From positions 124,001-188,000 of the forward strand of contig JACCIC010000213.1 of assembly GCA_018907035.1 (NCBI GenBank): 64,000 nucleotides of DNA. The letters are read 5' to 3'. The translations under genes and the position numbers were made by a program. Source of the DNA: Sycobia sp. Sy_11. Its lineage: Eukaryota > Arthropoda > Insecta > Hymenoptera > Epichrysomallidae. Positions 36,957-49,560 of the stretch are shown here, piece after piece; positions within the stretch are counted from its first letter, which is position 1, and the number at the start of each line of letters is the position of its first letter. Under the pieces are notes generated by a model, which did no database searches, was not told the origin of the DNA, and saw nothing but the letters and a program-made list of their open reading frames with translations.

Positions 36957-38045
36957 TATATACATACACCTGCGAATGATTTCTCCTACGAATATCTACC
37001 GATCCAACAATCAGTACGGGTATAACGAGAATGTCAGATAAAAATTTTAATTTTAGCTCCGTTATTAAATTTAGACGTTGTATATGTTAACCGACTATAA
37101 CGCGCATAACGCACAGTAACAGCGGACGCCTATTAAATTACAATATCGGTAAAGCAATTAAAGAGTAAGCAATTCAATTTTTTTTATTGTTTTTTTTTTT
37201 TTACATAACAGCGTTATTTCTCGTCTCTTCTTGTTCATGGAATACACATACCTTGCATTATAGCTGCGCGGTGCGAGGGCAACAAAAATCGCGCGCATCT
37301 TCCGCAAGATTAACGGTGAAATTGTAACAAGCACAATGGAAATAAGCGCGACCCGAAGATGCGTTGCTACGAGCTGCTTGGGATATGCCATGTATTTGGA
37401 GGGGGGGGGGGGAGATGTCGAAAAGGTTCTCCGAAAATTCCTCCGAACCCGATTTTTCATCGAGAAATTTCACACACATCAAGAAAACTCACACACACAC
37501 ACATACACACATACACAGGCTCACGCGCGCGCATCGCGGCAGAATTAAACGACCGTTCAGCGTTCATAGTCGCGTGATTTATGCACGGCAGACGAGACAA
37601 AGGAAAGATTTTCCCTCGGCAGCCGCGAATCTCGGCGCTTTGCTCGCGCGCTCGCCCCTTTTACGGAAGGATACGGGCCCGCGACAGAGAGACTTTCCCA
37701 TGGAGATAAATCAGTTCGTTCTCACGTCTCATTTCTTCCATCCTTGCACCTTCATCACGTCTTCGTCGTCATTTGCATATATAGCTCGCGACCTTGTTTC
37801 ACATAAAGCGTTACACTTTTTATCGCGCTCGCAGTTTCGTGCCACCGACCTGGCAGTTTTTTTCATTATCTTTTTTTTTTTTTTTTTTAGAAAATTGATT
37901 TTGTGCACGTTTATATGCGTGTGCGTGTGTGTTTGTGTGGGTCTATATATCGTGCGTAAAATGCCTTTAGCACCTGTCGCTAGTCCCGGATAAATTATAC
38001 GAAACTCCGCCTCTGTATACGCGAACGGACTCTATTTAGCCGTCC

Positions 38046-38046
<1 letters not shown>

Positions 38047-38094
<48 letters not shown>
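38047..38094. repeat. (TA)n microsatellite
   Basis: Pure TA array of about 48 bp. Confidence 0.9.
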
Positions 38095-38097
<3 letters not shown>

Positions 38098-38651
38098 ACG
38101 TTCGCGCACTTGGTATAAAGTCTGTAATAATAATTCGCTGCTTGAAAAATGCTCGGTCGAAATAAATAATTTTTTTTTTTTTTTGCCTAATGACAAAAAA
38201 TATGCAACGCGCACTCGCGACGTTAGCTTTTCGGGACAGCTGTAAAAATTTCATGTCGTTGTATTTGTACTTGGGCGAGGCGTAATTGCTCGCCGACTTA
38301 ACGACGAGGGACCGCGCACGGAATTTATTTAAATCTCTACAACCGGCGATTTTTCGGATTGACCATTTTCAAGTAACGGGGGCGACGAAAAAAAGCAAGA
38401 AACAAACATTAATACATAGTTATTATTTCTAAGCGAATAATCGCCGCCCGCAGGTAAAGCCCGCGTTTCTTCGCGGTTAAAAATGACTAAGTAATGTTTA
38501 ATGAAAAGAAAACAACAACAAAATCGAACAACGAAATTTTTGAATTGCCCGGGCTGGATAATTTGGGTCACGATTACAATGTTTTTGTATGTATGTATAT
38601 ATCTAAATTGTATAATGAATTTTCACATGCGCGTTGTTATACGTACATACA

Positions 38652-38653
<2 letters not shown>

Positions 38654-38705
<52 letters not shown>
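38654..38705. repeat. (TA)n microsatellite
   Basis: Pure TA array of about 52 bp. Confidence 0.9.
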
Positions 38706-38708
<3 letters not shown>

Positions 38709-39768
38709 ACATTTTTGTATTCTTGTATAATCATATAATTTTCGAAATTAGTAACAGTGCGTACAAATAAAATTGTATTATGGATGATATTATATACACG
38801 CAGCGCTCTTTCAGAGGTTGAATAATCAACAACAATTATAAAATTATACCACGACCAAGAAGCAGCGTATAATATACTTTCAATGTATAATCACTTATAT
38901 ACATACGCCGTATATATATATATTATAATGAATAAACTACTTCCTCTATTCAAGTTTATACTATATATACATATTCCATTGTGTAATAACGTATTAAATC
39001 CAATTATCCGAACTATAAAGCGAGCGGGAATCTCTCGCTTCTTTCATAACTCGCGATCGAGATTAATATCAATGCGAGTACTATATATACCGCATGTGCG
39101 TTTCTGTGTGTGTATGCGCGAGCGCTTCTGCGTGCTCTATCGAAGAAAGACGCGCGGTTGATTTTCGTGATCGCTCTAGCCGATTCCCCACTTTCCCCGT
39201 GAAACGTAAGTTTTGGGGAAAAAAGTCTTGAAATTTTATACACACCACACTAACGAGGACGAAAATCAATCGCAATGCGTAAACCGTATTGACGGCAGCA
39301 GCGCGCGTTGAAGATTTGTTTTCTTTTTTTTTTTCTTTTTATTTATCCATTGGACATCGCGTGAGCTTCGAGGCGGGAGGTGAGGAGCGCGCGCGGACGC
39401 GCACGACGCGCGTGAACGCGCGCGCATTAGGCGATACCCGCGCGCCGAGCCCTCGGCCGCGGTCGAGGACGAGAAGCGGATTCTCGGCTCCACGGTGATT
39501 CGCCTCTTTGATCGGTCGCGAGCCCATCGGGCGCGGATCCGCGACGTTTCGGATTCGTTTTCGCGGAAGAGCGGGGATCGTGTCGGCGCGCCCGGGTACA
39601 CGAAGAACGACAGGACACGCGGGACGGGGAAGGTGTAGAGAGGAGCGGGCGGGAAAATGAAGTGTTGAAAAATTATAAATGAACCGCAAGCGCCAGCGGA
39701 TGGTCATTACGGTCGCGCAGGGCGTCGCTTCCGTGTTGAGGAAAGTATTGTCCGTCCCGGACGGGTAT

Positions 39769-39771
<3 letters not shown>

Positions 39772-39823
<52 letters not shown>
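39772..39823. repeat. (TA)n microsatellite
   Basis: Pure TA array of about 52 bp. Confidence 0.9.
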
Positions 39824-39828
<5 letters not shown>

Positions 39829-39924
39829 GTAAGAAATACCGAGGTCATTGACCGAAGGTTCGTGGAAGATTCAAGTGGCTGCCCACTTCTGGAAATTTTT
39901 TTTTCCAGAGGTTTACGCTCTGTG

Positions 39925-39927
<3 letters not shown>

Positions 39928-40006
<79 letters not shown>

Positions 40007-40009
40007 TAT
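39928..40009. repeat. (CT)n-(TA)n compound microsatellite
   Basis: About 38 bp of CT passes into about 45 bp of TA. Confidence 0.9.
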
Positions 40010-40078
40010 GAAATAATTTTTCTCCATGCAAAAAATCTGACACTCATAAACGCCGGCTCGTACTTTTCATTTTTAACT

Positions 40079-40083
<5 letters not shown>

Positions 40084-40140
<57 letters not shown>
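40084..40140. repeat. (TA)n microsatellite
   Basis: Pure TA array of about 57 bp, the third TA tract in 370 bp. Confidence 0.9.
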
Positions 40141-40143
<3 letters not shown>

Positions 40144-41911
40144 AATTGTACGTTTAATGCCATCAGTAGATATGCAATTAATTGGTTTAGATTACAAACA
40201 CGATAGAAAGTCGAATTAATATAACAAATATACAGGAATACTTATTGTAATTTATTTATTGGATATCAGATTTATGTAGGGGAATGAATTAATTAGTTAA
40301 CCTAATTATATTTCCGATGTTTAAATTTATTGAAATTGTAATATTCCCAACTTTCTAATATTTCTGTTCTGCGCTCGTGCTTTATACATTACCTTTAATT
40401 AAACGGTATCAAAAATTTTCAACGGTCAAAGGATTAATTAAAGTCGCTGAAACAACGATTTTTTACAACAATTTTTACATAATTTGCTGCGTATCAGTAA
40501 TATATATGTATATACATTTATATGTGTGTGTATGTAAATTTTACTTATATTCTCCCAGAAAAACAAATATCAAAATTATAAACTGATTTTTGTTGTAGAC
40601 ATATAGAATGAAGAACGAAATTCATAGATTTACTGAAATATTTTATTGCAATCGCTTCGCCAAATATCTGATCGATTTAAAAAACTATTTTTTTTTAACT
40701 TACGACAAGTTTAATGCAACTAAATTTATTATGATGCATACATATGTGATGTCAATGTCATATTTTAGTGGCATGGATAGAAATAAAATATACTTTACTG
40801 AATTAAATTTTTTTTTAACGCTAAGAAATTCCTGGTTATCCATAGTCAAGATTTATAATATTCTTTTTGTTAACTGTAGTTTACACTCTTCAGGTTCGAG
40901 TGCTAAACAATTGATATAAAACTGTAAAAAAACAACAAATTGTAAAGGTTATAGAAAACACAGTCAAAGTTTTTGTGAAAAAAAAATCAACCTCAATTTT
41001 TCAGACATATTACATTTTGATCATAGTATATTATTACATGGTTTTAGTGCGAGTCCCGAGTTAAAAGGATGTTATGCAAGAATAAATGTTTTAATCTTTT
41101 GTAATGCTCTTATTTTATTTTTATTCTCCATAAATATAGCGAACTTAACGTTAAACAGCGCAAATACGTCCATTTCTTGCACGGATAATTGCATGCCTTT
41201 TTCCAAACTAATCCGGATGTTATATCAAGGAAACTATCGATCAAAGCATAAAAAATTCTACGATTATTACGTAATTTTTTTTTTATTTAAATCTTGAGTT
41301 TCTGCGCAAAACAATTGAGTATACGTCATTTTAAAAAAATGTAATGTTTATATATAAGCGCTATTTTCAAAAGCTCTCTTCGCAGCAATTCGACTGGCAA
41401 CTTCGGTTGATCTTTTGTTTCCTTCTGAACCAATAGTTTGGTTTTACACAGCATTCCAAAGTGAGGAATTCTAATTCTCCAGTAAATGTATAGTTATAAT
41501 TGAACAATTTCAATCGCATTCCAAATCTTCGTGGGAGCAAAGCTTATTACATATATCTGGAAACGGAACGTCGTCGCCATCCGTCATGATTTTTACGCTA
41601 TTCAAATTCATGATAAATCCGTGTCAATTTAGGGTTTCTAACACCTTCTCCCCTCCCCTCCGCGCCGCCGAGAAAACTCTCAATTTTGGGATTCGTGCGC
41701 CAGCGCTATTTATATATATATATATATACACGCACTTTGGCGTCCATTTCCGGCGGCGAGTGCAGAGAGGGGGAAGGGGACAGTGGGGGGCTTGGCCGCG
41801 GTGAAAGTTTCGGTCGGCGGCGCGGGCGCGCGGCCATTGTCCACCGAACGGAATCGCATCCGTCGATTTCCGCTCGTTTCTCCGACGACTAATCGCCTCC
41901 CCCCCCATCGC

Positions 41912-41916
<5 letters not shown>

Positions 41917-41948
<32 letters not shown>
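41917..41948. repeat. (CT)n microsatellite
   Basis: CT run of about 32 bp in a CpG-rich block. Confidence 0.9.
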
Positions 41949-41950
<2 letters not shown>

Positions 41951-42603
41951 TACTCGCATAATAAGTTACTGTTATGTACAGCGCAGCGGGCAGCGCGGGG
42001 TGTACGAGTTTTACCGGAGTACGGATAGTTCATTGTACAAGAAGATTTGCCGATCTCGGGAGCAATGTGGGGAGGCGCTCGGAAGGCGGCGCTTCGTTAT
42101 GATTAATTAAGTTATTCGAGAACGATCGCCAGGAATGAGAAATCAATCGCTACAAGTTTCCCTCTCATGTCCAACATGTAATAGATATGCATAGAGCAAT
42201 ATCAAATGCAGAAGGGCGGGGGGAGGTGGGAGAAAAAAGTGAAAACTGATTAATTGGCATTCGGAGGATAGAGTGTCGACCGTATCCCGCCCCCCCCTAT
42301 TTCTTTCTCCGCTGTCTTAACATCGTCTCTAAAATGTCGAATTTTCACTGGTAGCCCGACGGAAAAACTTTCTAGACCGATTCCGAGGAACATAAACTAG
42401 TTAATTCCCGCGTGCCTCACGGCAAAAGTTCTTCCATCCATATATATATATATAGATATATACGCGGAGGCGCGTATAAAAAACATTGAAGAATCATGCA
42501 TAACCATCAGTTCATATTTTCAGCCTAGTACTTATGTACGCGTACATATATAATAGAATAATATAGTTTGCTGTACGGCCTGTGAGCGCACTTTCACGGC
42601 AAG

Positions 42604-42635
42604 AACAACAGCAACAACAACAACAACAACAACTA
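42604..42635. repeat. (CAA)n microsatellite
   Basis: Ten or so CAA units with one CAG, about 30 bp. Confidence 0.85.
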
Positions 42636-42900
42636 AACGAGCCGAAAAGAAAGAGAAAAAAATTGTAAGGCGCGATTGACCAGTGGTCTTCCAGCTATAT
42701 TTATACATGACATTTTGAAGAAAGTAAAAGTAGATGTATTATTTTAGTGTGTGTGTGTGTGTTTTTAATTTTGACAAGCCATACGCCATAAGCCTTCACT
42801 GATTGTGTTATGTATAGATAGATCTATAATTAAACTGCTTTATCCGATACAAAAAAGTCCAGCAAATTCGTCCGCATTGACATTAAACATTTACGTTATG

Positions 42901-42903
<3 letters not shown>

Positions 42904-42941
<38 letters not shown>
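42904..42941. repeat. (TA)n microsatellite
   Basis: Pure TA array of about 38 bp, followed by short GATA-type repeats. Confidence 0.9.
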
Positions 42942-42943
<2 letters not shown>

Positions 42944-44971
42944 TCGATAGATAGGTAGATGGATAAATATATAACATATGATAAAACCGCGACACTTTCT
43001 CCCATTTATAATCAATGCCGTCTATAGAAACCAGTCGATCCCGGAAGAAATTATACTTCCAAATCGAGTTAAAAGGAAAAAGTATATAAAAAGACAATAG
43101 GAGAAAAAAAACTCGAGCAGCATCGCTACCTGCAACAACCCGACGCGATAAAGACGTGGTCCGTGTATGTGAATATTGACTCACGGCGAACAATGCCCCG
43201 TGGCCCAAGACAATGTATGGAGGGGTCGGTGCGTGAACGTCGAAAAATCGCCGCACATCCCATATAGATATATATCGCGTCTTCGGGATGGATCGAGAGT
43301 ACGCAATGCCCCATAGATCCCGTTTCGCACGGCTCTACGCCTGCGTGACTCGTATTTGAGTATAGTAAGCGGAGGTTAAGGAGCAGGAGGAGGAAGTTTC
43401 TTACACACACGCACACACATATGAGAAAAAGTATCGCGAAACCGCGGGTGCGCACGCGCGCCTTTTTTCAAACTCTCCGCTCGCTGGCCGGAAAAGCCGG
43501 GGCTTCGGTATTGGCTCTTTTTCATTGCCTCCGTGCGCCCGGGGGTTGCGATCCCGTGCGTGCTCTCGCGTATAAATTTCGATCGATCGATCGATCGTTC
43601 ATTGGCGCCACCGAGGACTTTCTATATTGATACGTATAATATACCGCGCGACGACTGAACATTTTTTCGTTTGCCTTGCCGATTATATTTTTCCCGCTCG
43701 CACGTGCACGTTTATAGCCATTTGACGATCTGCCTCGATTTTTCTTCGGATACTGATATTGACGGGAGTATAAAGCGTGCGTTGGAAAGGTTTCGAGATG
43801 GTAAAAATAAAATAAAAATAAAATTGTAAGCTTCTATATTATATAATAATACATAAATTAATGCAGTAAAATATTTTCAATACGTTTTAAAAATAAAATT
43901 TATTCGGTTTTTTTTTGCGCAGGGCAATGATTTTTTCTTTTAACTTTCTATAAAAAAAATTTATACTATATATACTTCAGCTTGGCTATATATATATATA
44001 TATACTCTGGAAAACTATACTTCAATAATCCGGTTATCGTCTTAGAATCGACACCGCCAGTTGCAGTTAATTAGATTTTCAACTGACACCTCAACGACCA
44101 ATTTTTTTTTATTTATTTCTCATATTATCTATCTTGACTTTCACGTAAAAATTTATAAACGTTTAGTTTGATTAATGTATATTGAAATAAAATGCTGAAA
44201 TTATGATATGAGTAAGGAAAAATGAACTAAATTGAAAAAAATACTAAAAAATAAGAAATCAGACAAAAAAATTTTATTTTAATTAAGAATTTCGTTAAAA
44301 CAACGAATGTAAATTGAGGAAGTTTTCATTTTTAAACTAATTGTTTTGTTTACCTTAGCCGGTAGCTGAAAATATGTATTTGCATATTTACGACAAATTA
44401 TCGTCCAGTTCATTATATTTCATTTCCATTTTTAAATATTAATCCTTCTGTGCGAAATGCCAATTACAAAAAAAAAGCTTCGCAAGTTTCATAAATCTAC
44501 ACAGGGCACTTTGAAAAAATTTCCAACGCTACTCGCGCTGTCATTTCATTTAATACCTTTAGGAAAAAAAAAAAAAAACTCGAAACAATATACACGATAT
44601 ACAGGTCACACGGTGCACATGTCGAAAACGCCTTTACGGAATTTTCGTTACCAGCCTCAGACGGGCAATTAAAGAACTTGCAGCAGCGTAATGGAATTAT
44701 TCATCGATTTTCATTAACACGCATACTTCCCTCGACAGTGTGACCATTCGCTTTCCCATCGAACGCTGCCCGATGAATTTTTGTTTTTTGTTTTTCTGTT
44801 GTTTTTTTTTTCTTCACATTTTCACACGCCGCGCCGCCGAACGACTCTATTCGAACGCGAGCCTCTACCGTGGTTGCTTCCGTTGCCGCGTAAAAAAACA
44901 ATACAAACAAAAAAAAAATATGATGGAAAGACAGAAGGAAACGCGACGATAATGAACAACGTTGAAAAAAA

Positions 44972-44973
<2 letters not shown>

Positions 44974-45017
<44 letters not shown>
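44974..45017. repeat. (TA)n microsatellite
   Basis: Pure TA array of about 44 bp. Confidence 0.9.
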
Positions 45018-45019
<2 letters not shown>

Positions 45020-45461
45020 TTTGAAGAAACTGATAACTCATGCCGAAGTCCAGCGCGCTCCTCTCGTTCGGCTCTGAATATCCCTCCTTGGAAGCGACAG
45101 TAGTACACGTCGCGGCTTTCTATTCCACAGCGCCCGATTGTATTTCATGCAAGAGCTTTACCCGTTCCCCCTCCTCTCTCTCTCTCTCTCTCCTTTTGTC
45201 ACCCGTCGCGCCCGTCCCATTCTTTTCCCCTCTGTCGCCCCGCATCGGCCGCAATTACACGGTGGTTTGCGCGGGTACGACGACGACGATGTATAATGTC
45301 CGTGTATTATTTATGGACTGCGGCGGTGCAAAAGCGCGGCCGGCCACCCATTTAGAGAGTTTAATTGCCGAAAATGCCCCCGAAACCCGAGACGTTACGC
45401 TGCGACGGTTTTTTTCTTTCCTCGCTCTCATTATCTTCCCCTTTCTCGTGTCTCGCTTATG

Positions 45462-45466
<5 letters not shown>

Positions 45467-45533
<67 letters not shown>
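45467..45533. repeat. (TA)n microsatellite
   Basis: TA array of about 67 bp with one G near its right end; among the longest in the window. Confidence 0.9.
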
Positions 45534-45534
<1 letters not shown>

Positions 45535-45947
45535 ACGATATTGTGTTGAGAAGATTTTCGTTATTGTATGAGCTTATTTTTGTCCTCTTTGATAAATGAA
45601 ATAATTTGGTGTAAGTAAGAAGCAGAAATTAAAAAAAATTAACTATTTTGTCTTTACCCTATTGCAATAGGATACGAAAGCATCGCAAAGTCTATAGAGA
45701 TATTTGGGCTGAATTGATTTAATTTTAATCGTTTGAGCTTTCTATATAGGGAGAGGATAATTTAAAGTGAAACTAAAATTATTAATGTGTGATCATATGA
45801 AATCTACGAATTTGAATCTCGTGTTATATGAAAAAGCAAACAATTATGATCCATCATTCATCATCATTTATGTAATATCTTAAGCACACTATGTGAGATA
45901 CTATATATTTTATAGGTCATGAATTATGAATAGTTGCGCTAGGTTCG

Positions 45948-46130
45948 TATCTACTTTTACTTAGATATCTAACTAAATCACATTAAAACTATTTAGTTTA
46001 TTTTACGTATTTATAGTATGGAAAATTTCTAATGATTTACATATTTCTACTTAGCAATATTAAGATTGCTCCCACACCCATTTTACTACCTATATAGAAG
46101 ATTGAAGTCTAATTTTCTCCTACTTCTTCC
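45948..46130 (+). repeat. Diverged dispersed repeat, copy B
   Basis: Partner of the segment at 29631-29841, about 16 kb away in direct orientation. Similarity fades on both sides, so element ends are not defined. No terminal repeats or coding domain were recognised. Confidence 0.5.
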
Positions 46131-47477
46131 CGTTTTTCTTTTTCTGCTTAAATCTATAAAAGGTTATGCTTTTCCCAAAACTATTACTAATTTCGCAAAA
46201 TGATTCGATCGGTTCTGAGAGTGCGTAAAACATTAGCCGAACGTATTATTTAAAAAAATTCTCCATACTCTCGCTTACAAAGTATCGAATTTATCCTTTT
46301 CTCAAACACTGTTTTGGCCTCGATTAATTTGATTAACGGGATAAAATTCCTTCACCGTTCGTAATACTACAATCTTTGAATCTTCTTATTGCCCGTTCAT
46401 TGTTAATTTTTGTTTAGATTTCACCAAAGGGCGACGCCACGCCCGAAATATTTACCTCTCGAATGTCTTAAAAAATCCTTGCCCTACAGAGCGATCGATT
46501 AATTTTTTTGTCGAGTTTTCACTACGATTTTTGCTCACTTTCGACTTTGTTGGTCGATCAAGTGGGTCGAAAGAGCAGCCTCGTATCCTTCATACCGATC
46601 TAACCTCAATCTACCCTCGTCTATTGACATTTCAAAAATTTCGTCGCTAGAGCTCGCTGATTTCATCTCCAAGCGCTCGATTCCTCCGATACGCCGATCG
46701 TTACAGCAGACGCGTATGTATATACGTATTATACAGATGTACGATACACTTTCTCGCCGGTCGCGGACGAGCGGATCGAGGGGCGCGGTCGCGCTCGGCG
46801 CGTCTTAATGCAGCGCCGAGCGCGTGAAACCATGGCCAGTCGTGCGCTATCCTCCCACCATGACGTGCCGCGTATAATATGAAAAACGCCGGGTAAGGGC
46901 TCGAAAACGCCGAGGATGGATCGTTGGATCGGGGAGTTAGCGGCGGGGCGTGGCCGAGACGCGAAACGCTCGGCTGTTTCGTTATAATATACGGCTAGGA
47001 TGCGTGCGACTCGGGACGATGAGGGCAGTCCCCGCGCATTTTCTCGCATCGCATAGCATCGACATAACTTTCGATGTAGGGAAATTTTTTGCATTCGTGA
47101 ATACTTCGCCTATAGATTTCTTTTGTCAGTCAAATAGACGCAATAAATTTAATGTTTTTCCGTAAATATCGTTATAAGAAAATCGTTCTTCTACTTTTAT
47201 ATTCCTTATTAAACGTAGATTCGCTTCTGACAATGTATAAGGATATAAATAACGATAAATTCTGAGAATATATTCTGAAATATATGGAATTTGTTGGAAA
47301 TTCATGTTTAATAAATTGTATAAAACAAGAAGGAAAAACAGTTTTTTTCCTTCATCGAATAGAAACTACTGTTGTAATAATACAAACGAATTATAATACG
47401 TGTATGCAAATCATCTTTCTTCCTAGCATCTGAGACACTTCCTCATTTTCTAAACTTTCTCTACTTTTAATAATGCT

Positions 47478-47480
<3 letters not shown>

Positions 47481-47552
<72 letters not shown>

Positions 47553-47556
47553 AATA
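47481..47556. repeat. (TA)n-(AAT)n compound microsatellite
   Basis: About 58 bp of TA followed by six AAT units. Confidence 0.9.
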
Positions 47557-47996
47557 GTCAGTATTGGTAAAATTATGCATTTCCTCAAATTTTTATCCGG
47601 TTGAATTTTTAATGTTTAATTTATCAAAATTGTGAATGCTCTAATATTTAAATTTTTAGTAGCGTTTTGACGCTTTTCTTAATTTTAAGCTTAGGTCACC
47701 CTTATATATAAAGCACAAGAAGATCTATATAGATATATATAGATATATATAATATAACTGTCGAAAGACAAGAAGAACAGAAAAAATTCAAAAAGAAAAA
47801 AAAAATATAAAAAAAACTTCCAAAAAAAGCTCAGTGCTTCCGCTTTCGAGATGCTTACTCCTATATTCTGTGCATATTACTGCCTTAGTTCTTCTAAGTT
47901 TGCTGACTTGTTGACATTTGGAATTATGTGAAAAGGGGCAGTAAATAAAACTGCTCTAAAATATATTTGGTAAGCTTCATCTCTCACTCTCTCTCA

Positions 47997-48033
<37 letters not shown>

Positions 48034-49560
48034 CGCTCGCTCGGAATTAAATGAAGTAAAGTGCCTACAATATAATAAACGACCTGTCTCGTTTTGGTAC
48101 AGTTACTTCAATTTTGTGGTCGTGCTTGCTTCATCCACAAACGAGATCAAACAAATTAAATATTGGTTCTAAACTATATGTTGCATATACTACATGCTAA
48201 TACATTATATGTTGTATATACTACATACAACATGCGCGTTCTCCGTTTCCCTCGTCAACAATTGTATATCCCCGCGACGCAAAGCCCCGGGAAAGAGAAA
48301 GAGATTCATAACGAGCCGCGCTGAATAAAAAAAAAAAAAAAGAAAAAATGGCAATATCTGCAGCACCGGAAGCGAAAAATAAAAATCGCACGCGCATAGA
48401 GCCCGCGGGCGTGCGCGGCACATTAGCATACAAAGCGTACCATATATATACACACTAATATCGATAGCCTCATATCGATAGCCCCCCTCTCCCACGATCG
48501 TCCTTCTATTCCGCCTCCTTATTCTTTCACATTTCGTTTTGCTTTTTATTGCCTCAAAGTCGTACCGACCTTAAGAACACAAACGACCTGTTCAAACTCA
48601 CTACCATAATACAATTAGCGATAGTATTTACCTCACCGCGCATATGTAGATCGGCGTTAGCGAGCGCGGGTGCTCGTGTATATATATATATAGATAGATA
48701 GATAGTACACATACTACACAGCTATGTACAGATATTGCGCATAGTACACAGACCCTCTCTACAGTACAGACTTTTTACGGCCGCGGCGCGAATCTTGAGC
48801 GCGCAGAGCAATGATTTATGAAGTGCCAGCTAATATGACCGGATAGGCGGCTCGCGGCGCCGATTGCCGACAGGTTGCCTAGAAAGTTTCCGGTGCGCGC
48901 GTGCGCGAACACGTCTGTGCCCTGCCGTAGTGCGAGATCGCTTGTTAAGCTGATTGCGCGTAAGCGCGGGGATAGATCGGCACCGATTGTAATTGCACGG
49001 CGGTCGCGAAAATTTCGAGGACGATCGGAATCGATGGCCCGTTTAGGACGTGCGCCGTGTACGGGGAAAGTCCCGAATAGGGGGGGGGGGAGAGCATGAT
49101 ATAGCTGCCAGACGTTAGTACGAAATTTATGCTCGACAGTGGATTTACGGATTCTTCGAGTGAGGCATTTTCGAACATGTTCGCAATATCGCGCGCGCGT
49201 ACACGCCGCGCATTGTAGAAATGCTTCTTTTTTTCTCTCCCCTCCCCCCTCCCTTGTAAATTACCCAGTAGTTATAATCTTCGACGTCGACAGAGACGTA
49301 CGCGCGACACACTTGCGGAGTTTGTCAAATTATAAAAAAAAAAAAAATATACGACTTCGAAGCAAATGGCAGATCGAGGAAAATCAGGGAGAAATCGCTG
49401 GAAAAATAAATGATGCTCGAAGTTCGTGTTCGGCCGAAAATAGAAACGCGAGATTTTCCATTTTTGCGCTGGATGCTCCATTATCGTCCTTAAAAATACA
49501 AAAAGTTTATAAGAAGAATTACGTGAGAATGAGCAATAATTGAAGAACTATATTATAATT
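47557..49560. other. Non-coding region, AT-rich then CpG-rich
   Basis: Holds short AGATATATAT repeats (47725-47755), a CT tract, a duplicated TATATGTTGYATATACTACAT-type word (48175-48232) and a CpG-rich block 48220-49200 with a G-run at 49081-49091. No exon is supported. Confidence 0.5.
47982..48036. repeat. (CT)n microsatellite
   Basis: CT-rich tract of about 50 bp with a few interruptions (CA, TT and CG). Confidence 0.9.

Larger units (their letters stand above)
36952..39770. other. Mixed region with CpG-rich segments
   Basis: 37250-38030 and 39000-39740 are CpG-rich with CA runs (37489-37512), a G-run (37401-37412) and A/T homopolymers. Frames at 37364-37993 and 39339-40043 run through these repeats and are not called. 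A 7-bp perfect hairpin (AAGCGAG/CTCGCTT) lies at 39018-39040. Confidence 0.5.
40141..44690. other. Alternating AT-rich and CpG-rich non-coding DNA
   Basis: 40141-41600 is AT-rich; 41620-42120 and 43110-43790 are CpG-rich; 43800-44690 is AT-rich. It contains a CT run (41917-41948), a CAA repeat (42604-42635), a GT run (42748-42762) and a short GATC tandem at 43583-43598 next to a TATAAATTT. No supported exon. Confidence 0.5.
44691..47480. other. Alternating CpG-rich and AT-rich non-coding DNA
   Basis: CpG-rich segments at 44700-45460 and 46440-47050 flank an AT-rich middle that carries copy B of the dispersed repeat. Frames at 44701-45462 cross homopolymers and a TA array; the frame at 46729-47094 on the minus strand is arginine-rich and has no splice context. 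None is called. Confidence 0.5.

Noticed and set aside
39339..40043. 234-codon minus-strand frame
   Set aside because: It crosses TA and CT arrays (YI and RE repeats) and then GC-rich, arginine-rich sequence open on both strands; no splice signals support it.
46729..47094. 121-codon minus-strand frame in a CpG-rich block
   Set aside because: Arginine-rich product expected from CGCG composition; no splice context or family.
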